From positions 1,054,001 through 1,118,000 of the forward strand of contig OY725497.1 of NCBI GenBank assembly GCA_963281255.1: a DNA stretch of 64,000 bases, read 5' to 3'. Position numbers and translations under genes: made by a program. The notes beneath the pieces are model-generated. The model saw only the letters and a program-made list of their open reading frames with translations. It did not search any database and was not told the origin of the DNA. Shown here one piece after another: positions 34,448-46,384 of this stretch (position 1 is its first letter; each line of letters begins with the position of its first letter). The DNA is from Aphrocallistes beatrix. Its lineage: Eukaryota; Porifera; Hexactinellida; Sceptrulophora; Aphrocallistidae.

Positions 34448-35356
34448 CTACGGTAGTAATGTTTGACTCAACCGAGCATTGAGTAGAACGGCAGCATTTG
34501 TCTCTGAGCAGACGTAGCTCCTCAAAGCATGACAAAATCGCGAAATTGATAGGAATTTAACTCCTAATTCAGGGGAAGTGTCAAAGAAAACCAACCTCTG
34601 TCTTGAATCGTCAAGGGCAATTCCTCGATCAAGAATTAATAATAGATTCGAATCTGTTTCGTGTACTTTTCGTCCATCCCATATTAGGACTGAATTAGGA
34701 GTACATAAATAATACCGACCTTTACCATCTAAAGTAAAGCTCACTAATTCTCCCAATGCCTCGTGGTATCGATACCTGTGGAGACAGACTCCATGTTTTG
34801 AGAGTACAGTTATGGTAGGAATAGCTTCTTCACTCGAGAGAATGTGGAGATTATTTTGATGCAAAATTATATCTTTTGTCGTGCTTTCTTCCTTGACAAT
34901 CTCAAAATATTTTGGTTTAATGTCATGAATTAGCGCTAATACAAAATTGTCGCAGCATACAAATATACCATCATCGTCTACTCCTAGTCGTCGGGTAGAT
35001 TTGAGTTTGCCCTCTACATTGACACCAAAAAGAATGTCCTGGCCGATTCCAAATGAACTGACTAGATCCGCATTAAAAGTGAACACATACACAATATGCA
35101 GAATTCTGTTTGGGATGAATATGAGATTGCCATGAATTGCCACTCCATAGATACTATAACGTATATCATTCGGTGCCTCACGATATGGCTTAATTGCATC
35201 TATAATGCTGTTTATCTCTGATTGAAAGTATAACTCACCATCAGGACCGTAAATGATTAGTTCATCTGATCGACGTCCTGTCGTTGCGAGTGTTGCCACT
35301 ATCCAACCGAACTCAGGATCTACTACAATCGAAGATGTTGACAGCTTAATCCCCAT
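34448..35356 (-). CDS. Beta-propeller protein of NHL type, probably partial
   Basis: Single open frame for 302 residues. It has propeller-like repeats of about 40-45 residues: YGVAIHGNLIFIPNRILHIV (~70-88), RRLGVDDDGIFVCCDNFVLA (~122-141), FTLDGKGRYYLCTPNSVLIW (~212-231) and IALDDSRQRLVFFD (~248-261). The D-x-x-G-x-[IY]-[FY]-[VL] rhythm matches NHL repeats but is weaker than in the gene at 15371-16627. There is no coiled coil, RING or B-box; the frame begins almost at the first propeller blade and the sequence just upstream (GAGGTTGGCATGTATG near 35370) is a dispersed repeat. An N-terminal part may have been lost or may sit in an unfound exon. Function unknown; protein or RNA binding inferred from fold only. 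Confidence 0.55.
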   Translation of the reverse strand: MGIKLSTSSIVVDPEFGWIVATLATTGRRSDELIIYGPDGELYFQSEINSIIDAIKPYREAPNDIRYSIYGVAIHGNLIFIPNRILHIVYVFTFNADLVSSFGIGQDILFGVNVEGKLKSTRRLGVDDDGIFVCCDNFVLALIHDIKPKYFEIVKEESTTKDIILHQNNLHILSSEEAIPTITVLSKHGVCLHRYRYHEALGELVSFTLDGKGRYYLCTPNSVLIWDGRKVHETDSNLLLILDRGIALDDSRQRLVFFDTSPELGVKFLSISRFCHALRSYVCSETNAAVLLNARLSQTLLP

Positions 35357-36196
35357 CTTACATACATGCCAACCTCTGGAAGAAAAAATCGGGATATAAG
35401 TGTTATTTTAGCGGCGTTGAGTTATTTAGCGGGACAATTCCACTTTTTTGGGACGTTTTCGCGGGACATTACTTTCAACATATTTCCGAAAAAGCTGACA
35501 GTTTACTACGAAGTCGCCTGGGCATGACTAAATTCCGTGATGGGACGGGATGGAACCGTCCCGGAAAATCTAGATACCTAATTGGAAGAGTCGATGCTTA
35601 AATTTGAGGAGAGACGGAAATTAGGTTTTTAACCGTCTCGTCCCGGAATTTAGGCATTCCCACCTTTACTAAAATAGATTATCTCCCATATTATGACCTT
35701 TGTTATACCATTTGTAATTGTATTAGTATTAGAAATCTTAAGATTTCTAATTTTTCAATGGCAATTTCATTAGTTTTATTCAGATTTTTGGACACTACTT
35801 TGAAGTATAGGTAGTAGTGCTCTGGAGAGTTTTTAAAATTATGATAATTGAATAACATTTGAGCATCCATCTAATGAGGTTTTAGTGATTAATATACAAA
35901 ATGGCTAGACCGGTCGGCGTCAATAGCACCTTTAATTTTAGTGTCTATACGTGGCATTATGATGAGATTTGTCTGAAATTTTGACATAAAACTAAATGTC
36001 ACAGTTTTGGTAGTGTTACGATTTGACAAGTGTGCGTAGGATATGATTCGAAAGAACTTCAATTCAAAACGGTAGAAATATTGTAATTGAAAACAAATAA
36101 TAAGTGAACTACAGAATACCTATTGAGCCTAAATACGTACATACTAAGCTTTAATATGGCTAATAATATTATTTAATTAAGTAACACTGTGGGTGC
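35357..36196. other. Intergenic with repeats
   Basis: Holds AGCGGGAC-rich repeat sequence (35395-35475) resembling 446-560 and 3690-3780, and a hairpin of the GGGCATGCCTAATTT family (about 35519-35662). No gene seen. Confidence 0.5.
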
Positions 36197-36304
36197 TGTT
36201 GTATCGTATTTTGAGGCGCTATCGTAGATTGAGGCGCTTGTATTACTGAACCAGGGATGCGCAATATAAACTTAATCTATCGTATTTTGAGGCACTACTG
36301 TAGA
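36197..36304 (+). repeat. Left terminal inverted repeat of the Ginger-like element
   Basis: Contains three related 16-bp boxes, CGTATTTTGAGGCGCT (36205-36220), CGTAGATTGAGGCGCT (36223-36238) and CGTATTTTGAGGCACT (36281-36296). Repeated boxes inside terminal repeats are likely transposase-binding sites (inference). Confidence 0.9.
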
Positions 36305-36417
36305 GTATAAATATGTTACTAACCATATTATAAGCAAAATATTTTCTATTTTGAATCAATATTTCGTTATATCGTTTTTGTTTCATACATCAATTTGTAA
36401 TTGGCGATAGTATACCA

Positions 36418-39400
36418 ATGGATTCAGCCAAATTCCAAGAAATCGTCAAGTTTCTTACCGAAGGCACTTACCCGGAGGAAGCATTGATTTCACGGAAGAC
36501 GAGGTGGAATTACAAAAGGAAATTGTCATCCTTTTTCATCAGAGATTCCAACATGCTCTACAAGGTAAGATTGCTTTCATATTCTAATTTTACTGCTTTT
36601 ATTTCGGGAGTACAAGGGGGTATCGCCTGGGTGTGAATGGCCGTATTAGCCACCAAGCCAATTAAGTTGCACTGGCTTAGGCTCAATTCTGAGTGAGGCC
36701 CACCAAATCGACGAAAAAAATGCGTGGCGTAGCCAGTCCCCCATATATGGCATTTTATTGTTTGCATATTGAATGTAAATTATAAGCTTCTAAGCAGTGT
36801 ATATTGAGCGAGGTAGGGTGTGAGATGTCGGTGTGACGGTTTGAAATGCTTGATAATTGATATTCTATGCAGGAGTGCCACATCGTGTGCAATCTGGCCC
36901 TGGGTTTGTGTATGCGGGGTTGGAACTGTTATGTCATATATGGTTCTTCCCCTATATTTGGTTCTGACGCACCATCCATGGAAACATAACTGTTCATCCC
37001 TAGACAATGACCTTTGATTAGCCTAATTTGTCAAATAATGTAGAACTAACGGAACTAGTTCTGCAAAATGGTATCATGATTTAGAACTAGTAGTAATTGA
37101 ACTGTGAGCTCACCTGAAGCATTAGAAATGTATACATATTCGAATTGATAGCATGGAGCTGTCAATTTTCTTAAGTGCTATCTAGGCCAAACTTATAATT
37201 TTAATTATTCTAGAGAGTAAACGTGAAGGGTAGAGAAACTGATTTGGAAGTTCCATCTAGTTCTCAGGTTCAAGAAATCTACAAAAAATTCCATGATGAA
37301 GTCGGCCATCCCGGAATGAATGCAACCGTTCATTCAGTCCAGCAAAGATACACATGGACAGGGATGTACAAAGACATTGAATATTATGTAAGTGATTGTA
37401 ATTAACGAATTGCTAAATTCTAGCATTTAATTAATGTCTGATTTAAATAAGCACTTGAATTAGTAGTAAATAAAGGGTTGCAAATCATCATTGTAGAAAT
37501 CCGATCATTTTAGAAAACATTGCTTCACCATGTGTGAAATCCTAACTAGTTGACTAGATTAAATGCTAGCAAACAATTCTAAGTTTTATTTTCAATGATC
37601 TTATGATAAGATCTTACCTAGCTAATGACAAGATTATACCATTAAATAGGTGAAGACTTGTAATACATGTCAAATGTCAGCGGCCTTGCCACCTCAACCG
37701 CAAAAAAAGCTCCAACCAATCCCACCTCCTTCAACTCCATGGAGACATATAGGAATGGATCTCATTTGTGACCTTCCCGAGAGTGCTGAGGGCTACAAAC
37801 ATGTCTTAGTGACTGTTTGCTATTTGAGCAAGTATGTGGTGGTACGTCCTCTCAAGTCTAAAACCTCAGAAGAACTAATCCAGAACTTGAAGGATATCTA
37901 TCTTGATATAGGACTACCTGACATCATCCAGCACGATCAAGGGAAAGAGTTCACGAGTAGCGTACGTAAATATCTTTCATTTATTACTATATATCGGCAG
38001 ATGTTTGAATAACTACTTGTTAATCATAATATATATCTAGATATTCAAGGAATTTCACCAAAAGCTACATGTCGATAATCGTAGCACTCGTGCTTACCAC
38101 CCAATGGCAAATGGCTTAGTGGAAGCACACAACAAGATTCTTAAAACGTGAGTTATTTATTCAGTTCCTATGTTATTGAATCTGAAGTTGCCATCTAATT
38201 TCTTATTTCCTTCTTTATCAATTTTTTAATGAATTGTTTCTTTTCATTGTACTAAATTGAAACATTAAAATGTTTATTTTAGAAAACTTACTAAAATGGA
38301 AATTCAGACCGGAGAGCATTGGTCCAAACTGCTTAAATCCGCGACAATTGCAATGAATTCGACGAAAAAAAGATCTCACGGACAAACAGCATTCAAGGTG
38401 ATGTGGGGAAGAGAATCCAGGCACGAAGATCTTTTATCGGCCATCAACAATCTGCCTTCTACTGTTGAAGAAGATTTTGAAATGGAGGAGGCCATCCTAA
38501 CTAAAGTCTTACTTCCACAAGATGAAATGGAACAGATTGAAGATGAATTTTCCCCACCTCTTGACCAGCCCCAAGAAGAAGTTCTCATGATAGATGATTG
38601 TCGTGCTGCAACACAGAAGTTGGCTGTTGATTCTATCAATTTCGAGCAAACGAAACAGTCGATGCAGTACAATAAGAAAGTCAATCAAGGATGGTGAGTT
38701 GAAATTACAATGATAATTAATAATATATATATTATAATTATAATATATATTGCGAGTTTGACTTGGGGTCAAAAGTATACACAGAAATGACCCCACTTTC
38801 ATTTTCAGTGTACATTCACTTTCAATTAACTTTCAGTAACCACAACATTCCTAGTTTAGCTATATTTCAATCTATGCTCACTTTTCGGTTTACATTTTAT
38901 TATTCAATTACTCTAGTTCCTCTCTGAAAAAAGGCGAGCTAATATCATACATTAACATGCCTAAACTCAAGCGGTTACCTAATACCAAGAAGCAACCCAA
39001 ATATTTAGGACCGTATACAATCTCAGAGGTAACGAATAGTAACGTTACGATCTCAAAGGAGGAATTAGGAACCAATCGCGATAAGAAAATTCCTATTCAT
39101 ATCGTGCGACCTTACTTTCAAAGATCTGCCAAACCAGGAGAGAGGAAGCGAAAATCAGCAGATAAAGCAAGCCCAGATGGAAAGCGAACAAGAATCGACT
39201 CTTCTCAGGTAAGAGAATTGGAAATAATTTATATTTTGCAATATCATATGGATTCCAGAGGTTGTTTGAGGAATTATATGTAACATGATATAAATCATGG
39301 CGTTCCAATTTTCTAGGCTCAACTATTCGGATTTACCAAAGAATCCATAGATACCCATCTCGCGAGCCTGAAAGTAAGGGTGTTTCTTTTCTTCTTTCTT

Positions 39401-40646
39401 TGGTTTCATACGTATAATGATAATTATTTCACAAAATTCTGTTGATTGACGTCAATGTTTGAGATCTGATTCAATATTATAATGCTATTGTAACTACGAA
39501 TAATGTTTCTGTAATCATTCTAATGATGATGTTATTTAAGTTGTTACTTTATTTATCTTTATCATCAAAAGGGAATTCTTGAGCAGAACGTGAGAGAGGG
39601 GACTTTCATGACTCCTCTCCACGAAGAATTGCATAACAAGCTCAAGGTGAATCATGATTACGTGCCCAATACTTTACTTTTTCAGCTTTTGATTGGCGAA
39701 AGAGAAGACAATATTGTAAGTTTACGATTTACTCGTGTAAGCAATTTAGCGTATTACAACAATATCTGATAACTATTCTTTTTAGAAGAGAGAGATAATC
39801 GAGACAGTTTTAGGATGGACGAGAGATTTCTTTCCTGACTTAACCGACATTCAAGCTGCTCGATATACACACAAAGTATTGTATTTTGTGGTAAGTAGTA
39901 AGTATTCAATAATATCTAATGCTGTATGCTGGATGGAATAGTTAATAAATATTTCCGTTTAGGCTATGCAATACTTGAATACGATGTTGTGGGACACTCT
40001 TCCAGACACAACTCCGTATCATTTTCCAGATAACCGTGCTAAATCCCCTGAAATTGATGTTATTGACGAGAAGTGGCAAAGAAATAAATGCAATATCTTG
40101 GGACTAACATTCGATTCTGTTAGTAGGCAACCATCTAATATCGTAGGACGGCCCCTGAGTGGTTACGAACCTTACGAAACTGAGGATATTAAAAGAGATG
40201 GCAACTGCTTATTTCGTTGCCTCTCTAAAATAATTACTGGGAGTCAAAACAGCCATCTACAGCTTCGCTCCTTGATTGCCAGATTTATTGCGAGTGAGGG
40301 CACATCTAAACTTGGATGGTGTTTTAGATCCAAACGAACGACACCGTGTGAATATTTTCTAACGGAAAACCTTGTTCATATTGAAGGGACTTGGGCAAGT
40401 GACGTAGAAATCATGGCTGCTTCAGCTATACTTGATGCAGACATATATGTAGCTAACAGCGAATATAGAAGTCAAGGTTCATTGATTCGTGAAGTGCGCT
40501 GGAGCTTACATAGAGCTAGTACAAATCCGACTGCCACTCTCTACATAACCAACTATGTTAATCATTATGAACCAGTCATATCAATGTTGAACAGCCCCAC
40601 TCCAACCTATGGGATTGTACCAGATGAAGCGCTGTTAGTCGAATGA
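36418..40646 (+). CDS. Ginger-like transposase: H2C2 finger, DDE integrase, GPY/F and OTU protease
   Basis: Ten exons: 36418-36564, 37214-37387, 37650-37961, 38041-38147, 38283-38693, 38917-39208, 39317-39373, 39572-39715, 39786-39890, 39963-40646. They total 2,433 nt, 811 codons with stop, no internal stop. An HHCC zinc finger (FHDEVGHPG ... CNTC) precedes the integrase core. Catalytic acids: Asp in HIGMDLICDLP, Asp in IQHDQGKEF and Glu in NGLVEAHNK, with 35 residues between the second and third, the D35E spacing. After an acidic linker comes a GPY/F motif (KYLGPYTISEV). The last exon holds an OTU cysteine-protease domain: RDGNCLFRCLSKI (Asp, Cys) and the C-terminal His in YVNHYEPV. Integrase would cut and paste the element; the OTU may act on ubiquitin (inference). 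A domesticated host gene is unlikely given intact terminal repeats and target duplication. Confidence 0.9.
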
Positions 40647-42605
40647 ATGTACTCAGTATCGAAACACAGACACATCACCACCCACACATCCATCTGCTGT
40701 GTATTACGTGAAAGGGAACGTAACTGATGAGTCCAATCCCGGGACGAAACACAGATTGAAATCAAGTGAGTTTAACTAATTTATTTTCTACAAGTACTAT
40801 ACTATGTCAATACAGTAGAAGGTCAGTTATCCGAACCCCTTTCAGTTAAGTTCCATCATGTTAGGATAACTGACGTCTACTACGTACTTAATTGTCTGTC
40901 TGTTTCGTTTTCAGTAAATACAGTGGAGATTATAATATATTAGGTTAACTCATTTACTTGTAATACTCATTGCGATCTAATACAATATATACACATGTAC
41001 ATTGTACACTATTCCTGACTAAATCCTCTGACAATCCTGGTGCTATTTAATTAATTAACCTCGTGTAAATATATACATGGACAAATAAGAAATTCGCATG
41101 AACTTGCGAGCACACCAATCTCGCTTCTACATTGCAACATTTAACACTTTTTATAATTTCACATCTAATTATTTTTCAAAATGAGTTTCTTAAGTGAACG
41201 TGTGTCACTCGTCTGAAAATTGCTCTTACTCAGACCTTGGTATACACAATCTCGATTCTCCAGTGTTTCACGAGTTCAGTTCATCCGCTCGAATCGGTTA
41301 CGGACCCACAGAACTCTACAGTTGCTATTTTGTACATTTCGACTCGGTACAATCTGACTCTAGAAGTATATTGATCTGACGCATTCGAAATCGGTATAGG
41401 CTGACCATCACAATGTCTGAATTATTACTAACTAAATATACTAATTAATACTAAATAATAAACTACCAGATTTGTACACTGTGTTACAAATCGGGATAAG
41501 CCGTTTTGAACGAAATGGCACATAGATTTCAAAGAGTAATGACTAATTTTACCACTTTATTAATTTCGAAATTCTTTTAAAAATTTCGCCACTTAATTAA
41601 TTAAATACAACGTATATCTATTAACAACTTCTGTCCTTTAGATTTCTTCTAGGTTATTGTTTATTCGTTACATATGCTGTAAATGATGTTTGCTATTTAA
41701 TTATGTTAATTTGATATTCTAAAACATGTAAAGCTTAATGTTTGTATCATGATGATATTGTCTCTTTGGTAACAATGCTGTTGAATAAAATGTAACTATG
41801 CTTATTTCAAATGGTCACTTTTGTTAGTAAACGGGTTATTAGATACGTACTTGGAGTTGGGCGATAATAGAGATAATTAGTAATGTATATACTGTACGAG
41901 GTATTGATGAATTTCAATGAAATTTTACTAAATTAACAGAATGCTCATCAACTACAAAGTTAACTGAATTAAAGATCCGACTGAATTGTCTGACCAATTT
42001 CGAAAAGAAGACCTGAAATAAGTAAATGTAAAAGAAATATTCACAACTTGAATCATCTCCGTAGTAATATCTCGCTTCTCGGTAGTAAAATTCACTCAAA
42101 AATATCCAAAAAATAATGATAACCTTTGGATACCATTTTACTGTGTATTTTAGGCTTATACTCTACCTGCATAAAGATTTTGTGTTCATAACAGTTACCC
42201 ATTCAATTTCGGACTAAGGCTATGTAAAATTAATTACTTGTTTATCGTTCCCGTCTGTCTTAATTTTTATTCTCCGCCTGGACAATGTATTTTTACTGTA
42301 CCCCCTAATATGCTATTATAGTAGCGAAGTACTACGTATATATACTATGAGAACCGAAAACTGCCCAAGTGGTAATTACGATCGTAACAAATCTCGATAC
42401 GCCAATTTTGAACGAAATTGTACATAAATTTTATAGGGAAATGGCAACATTTAACGCTTTATGAATTTCAAAATTCCCTAAGTATATAGCCATTAAAAAT
42501 ATGACCTATTACGCGTATTAATAAATATAAATAAAAATGAGAGAGTAGAAATGCGCATACATAATATAATAAATAAAATAAGCTTAGCTTAGAGCGCCTC
42601 AGAAT
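40647..42605. other. 3' non-coding part of the Ginger-like element
   Basis: Almost 2 kb of AT-rich DNA with no open frame I trust. A small hairpin with CAGTAGA-type ends (about 40815-40885, GTCAGTTATCC with complement GGATAACTGAC) could be an inserted MITE. It may contain the transcript 3' end; I see no second gene. Confidence 0.5.
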
Positions 42606-42713
42606 TCTACAGTAGTGCCTCAAAATACGATAGACTAAGTTTATATTGCGCATCCCTGGTTCAGTAATACAAGCGCCTCAATCTACGATAGCGCCTCAAA
42701 ATACGATACAACA
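42606..42713 (-). repeat. Right terminal inverted repeat of the Ginger-like element
   Basis: Complement of 36197-36304 with one difference (TTAATC versus TTAGTC). Carries the same three 16-bp boxes in inverted order. Confidence 0.9.
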
Positions 42714-42793
42714 GTGCTATGGAAACTAAGTCAATGATAACTTATATGTGACCGTGAACTAGTAATCTGTTTCTAACATCACTTTCCCTTTCG

Positions 42794-43250
42794 TTATTTC
42801 ACGGATTCAGATGATGTATCGGGAAAGTACCTTGGCCACCATGAGTCTCGTAACTTCTCTGGGTATTTCCGATACCGTTTAGATCTCCGTTGGTACGTAT
42901 AGTGTCGTTTCTGCTTCCTTTTGGCCATCCAGGATGGATGTGGCATTCTTTTCACTTCGGGTGAGGTTCTCTGTATCAGTCGAGAGCATTTACTCTCGTC
43001 AACTTGAGAATTCGTTTCATCAGCCACTATCTTGGTTCTCAGTTGATAAGCCTATTTGAAAAGGGAGTGTATAACTCTTGCACCTGTTAAGGTGTACGTG
43101 TACCCACTTGGTGATGACACCTTGTTGGATGTTGGAATTAACCTTACCCGTATCATACCATTTTTTCATTTTTTGTCGAGCTTGCCAAAGGTTTTCGTTG
43201 ACTTCCACCAATCCTCCCATGAGTTGCATCTCTTCGATCCATTCCATGAC
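42794..43250 (-). pseudogene. Gypsy-type retroelement fragment (integrase C-terminal region)
   Basis: Two minus-strand frames. The upstream one (43247-43020) includes NLWQARQKMKKWYDTGKVNS, the Q-x-K-M-K-x-W-Y-D signature that follows the integrase core in Gypsy-type retrotransposons. The second (43027-42794) is basic (KRKQKRHYTYQRRSKRYR) and ends soon after. No LTR, protease or RT was seen. It lies just outside the Ginger-like element and is a separate relic. Confidence 0.5.
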
Positions 43251-44870
43251 TGAGAAATAATAACCTTTGATTTCGGAAGTTTCGATATTAAGACTGGCAA
43301 TGGGCTGTCACTGGAAAATTGGTCCGGGGGACCATTTTTTTCATGGAATTTTGGTCCCCCCGGACCAATTTTCCCTGAAAAATATGGTCCATTGCAGGAC
43401 CATTTTTTTCATGAAAAAATTGGTCCCCAGGACCAAAATTTTCGTGATAGGACAACGGCCTTGGTTCGAATTAATACATTATTCTGTACGGTGTAAATCC
43501 TGTGCTAGAATTAGGAATCGAATTCAGAATATAACTGATCTGGGGAAATAGGGAAGGTCAACTGTCTTTAGTAATTCTTCCTTCCAACATATACCTCCTA
43601 ATTTGCTACACAGATTGGATCCCGCATTCGCTCTGCCCGTCCCACCTTCTGGGTGGTACGGCGAACTTCTCTTTTATGGATTCCGCATTTAGCTAAAAAC
43701 TTTTTTTACCCATCCACGTTAGGGCCCTGCTGGCCGCTTAGCATCGTGTTGAGCGGGCCATGGCGATGAATCCATGCATCCTGAATTGCAGACGTATTTA
43801 GAGATGTTATCTACCATATAATTAATCAATGTAAGCCTAGGCGCCCAAAGGGCGCCTCCGGCGGAGACAGTGTCCACCAGCCGTGAGCGCAAGCAAGCAA
43901 AGCGCGCTTGTGCATAATATTACACAAAGTTAAAGTTCATTGCCAATAATTTTAGGACATACTGTAAATGCCCATCCCTTCCAATCTCGATTGGATCAGT
44001 CATAACATACCCAATTAGGTTTTAATGTTGATATGTATTCGTATTCAGCATTAAATTTGGAGAAATTTGAGGGGTCACTCTGAATATGTTTTCCTTGACG
44101 ACGCAGGAATGTGCAACATTCCAATCTCAAATCTCCTAGTAACTCCATCGAGTGACCCCTTGTTTTGCTCCCCTATATTCCATGAGTTCAAATAAACATA
44201 CATCAACACTCTACATGATCATTTAGTAGGATTTCCTGAATGCGGAATTGTCAGAATTATTCAGGCGCCCCCAAAATATTCAAGCTTGCATAAAAAAGAT
44301 TGCCCAAACATTCCAAAGTGGTACGGGCTTAATTATGGTCAAGGAGACTCCCAAGATCTCCAAACTACCAAAAAAGTTGATACTTCTCAAATTTCTCGGT
44401 TGACCCCTAAATCCCATATATTGAAAAGTCCAGAGCACATGTGCCTTTATAAAGTCCATTGCGCATGCACATAAGCGAAAATCACTTAATATATTTCTAT
44501 ATATGAAAAACCGTTGTCTAAATTAATGTCGCTAAAACCACCACACTGCATTAAATTATATCTCTACTGGGGGCGTTTCGCGCAAAAAAGCCTCATTTCG
44601 GCCCATTTATCAATCCGATCTTTAACTAAACTGCCTCAGGCTAAGCTGTGGATCCCATAAAGCCTCCCTTCTCCACCATTGGGATTGTATTCCTCCCTAA
44701 AATAACTCGATTGTCTCAATTCTATTTTCAATTAGGTCAACTCTCAATTGATCATCCGCAATGGGCCGATTGATGATGCGCAATGTGTCAATTGCTCATG
44801 CGCAATGTATTTTTTAATATATGCACTTGGGGTGTATGCCTGTATGTGCTCTGGACCTTAAGGCACAAGC

Positions 44871-45010
44871 GCTCTGGACTTTATAAAGGCACATGTGCCC
44901 TGGATCCAAGGCACATGTGCTCTGGACCCAAGACACATGTGCTCTGGACTTTATAAAGGCACATGTGCCCTGGATCCAAGGCACATGTGCTCTGGACCCA
45001 AGACACATGT
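44871..45010. repeat. 70-bp tandem repeat with CACATGTG palindromes, two copies
   Basis: Copies at 44871-44940 and 44941-45010, each with three GCACATGTG/ACACATGTG palindromes separated by CCCTGGATCCAAG or CTCTGGACCCAAG. A related single unit is near 44425-44455. An open frame across it on the minus strand merely reflects the periodicity. Confidence 0.85.
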
Positions 45011-45310
45011 GCCCTGGACGTGATTTTGAGTGACCATAACTTACTATGTAATCTGTTAGGCAGTACTTCAATGCAATTTTTCTCAACTATACACTCATTC
45101 TAACGATTTCTATTGATACCTTTCCAACTCTTTGACACCCAACTATTTTTTAAAAGATTTATTCACTTCCGGCGGGCTTTTTTCTCTCTTTTTGGTCTCG
45201 AAGTTAATTCTGACAAGCTAGTTAAGGTAATTCAACTAATTTTCAGCGAATAATGCAGAAACAACGTAGAGAAGACGTGGCTAAGCTCATTGAAGAGGTA
45301 TTAAAAACGA

Positions 45311-45378
45311 CTATTCGCATGCGAATAAGCTACTATTCGCATGCGAACAAGCTACTATTCGCATGCGAACAAGTTACT
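45311..45378. repeat. Array of 23-bp units with TTCGCATGCGAA palindrome (left)
   Basis: Three units of CTATTCGCATGCGAA plus a spacer. An inverted array of the same unit is at 50472-50540. Sequence next to each array is also inverted-repeated (45580-45660 versus 50325-50420, sharing ATATATGGACC blocks), so the two may be ends of one ~5.2-kb composite element. Confidence 0.65.
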
Positions 45379-46384
45379 ACGTGTATTTGCATATGCGAAT
45401 AAATTACAATTATGGATCATATTCAAGGAAATGTCACAAAAAATTTGGACTCCCACAGAATGACATAGGCGTAAGCTCCGGTCGGGTATCCCTACTAAAT
45501 ATCCCTACCAATCATGCAAACCTAAAGGCCCCACCTAATCCTCATTCCGAGTCTACGGCCCCTGGAATGCTATCCCCCGGTCCTTACAATTCGAAATATC
45601 TGGACCCCCCGGAACCAATATTTCAAAGTTATACTGAAATATATGGACCACTCTTAAATGATCGATCTCCCTTAAGTGCGAGTATGGACATCATGATTGT
45701 TGATTATTTTTATTGTACACATCTTTGTTCAATACCTTCGTTGTGTTTTACAATATTATTAATACAATTTGAGGGTATAAATACAATTGCAATTTAAATA
45801 CTGTTGTGTGTCAGAATGTCTATGTAAAAGTCACCGAAGCGTATATACATTAGATGGACAATGCTCAGGCGTTCAAAATTCCTGAATATACTTATCCCCA
45901 ATTACATACGAATACTGTATTGTTATGGATTTGATAATTAATATCACAGTATGATACCAGGAAGTAACTCATTCTAATCATACCAACACTTAAACAATGG
46001 ATAAATACGGGACATGTCCCAATAGACCCACGTTTCACTGGATTTAATTATATATCTAGGAGCCAAAACACAATTTATATGTCCTGACTAGATCAACACG
46101 AGTAGTACCTTGCTAAGAGTACATGCAACTTGGTACATTTACTATGTTAGTGTTCATATTCGTACAAAGGCGTAAGCTCCGGTAGGGTTGGTAGGGTCAT
46201 GGCAAGTGGCGGATTTAGGGGTGGGCGAGGGTGGACAGCTGCGCACCCTCAATCAACCTATCCTTAGATTTTCTTACTGGTGTCTGATATGAATAGCAGA
46301 AACAAATTGTTGTTTACTTGTGAAATATTTCTAAAAAATGTACTAATTCTTAAGTATACCTAAAGTTCAATGCGTCGTGGAGAG

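Larger units (their letters stand above)
36197..42713 (+). mobile_element. Ginger-like DNA transposon, 6,517 bp, apparently intact
   Basis: Starts TGTTGTATCG and ends CGATACAACA. The terminal inverted repeats are 108 bp each (36197-36304 and 42606-42713) with one mismatch that I see. GTGC is duplicated on both sides (36193-36196 and 42714-42717), a 4-bp target duplication. TGT..ACA termini, 4-bp duplication, a Gypsy-type integrase and a GPY/F motif match the Ginger group of cut-and-paste elements. The coding gene lies in the first two thirds; about 1.95 kb of AT-rich DNA follows it before the right end. Confidence 0.92.
43251..46384. other. Repeat-dense intergenic region
   Basis: GGACCA-rich repeat (43309-43450), a GC-rich hairpin with GGGCGCCTCCGGCGGA (about 43845-43920, matching 49905-49985), a piece with AGTGACCCCTTGTT (44055-44170) shared with the hAT element at 59256-60571, a 70-bp tandem repeat (44871-45010), a GCATGC array (45311-45378) and GGCGTAAGCTCCGGT repeat pieces (45470, 46166). 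No host gene seen. Confidence 0.5.

Noticed and set aside
43605..43720. Possible tRNA-like GC-rich hairpin
   Set aside because: No cloverleaf with consistent T-arm and anticodon could be drawn by eye; more like a repeat.
44814..45086. 90-codon minus-strand frame with Cys-rich periodicity
   Set aside because: Open only because the 70-bp tandem repeat lacks stops in that frame.
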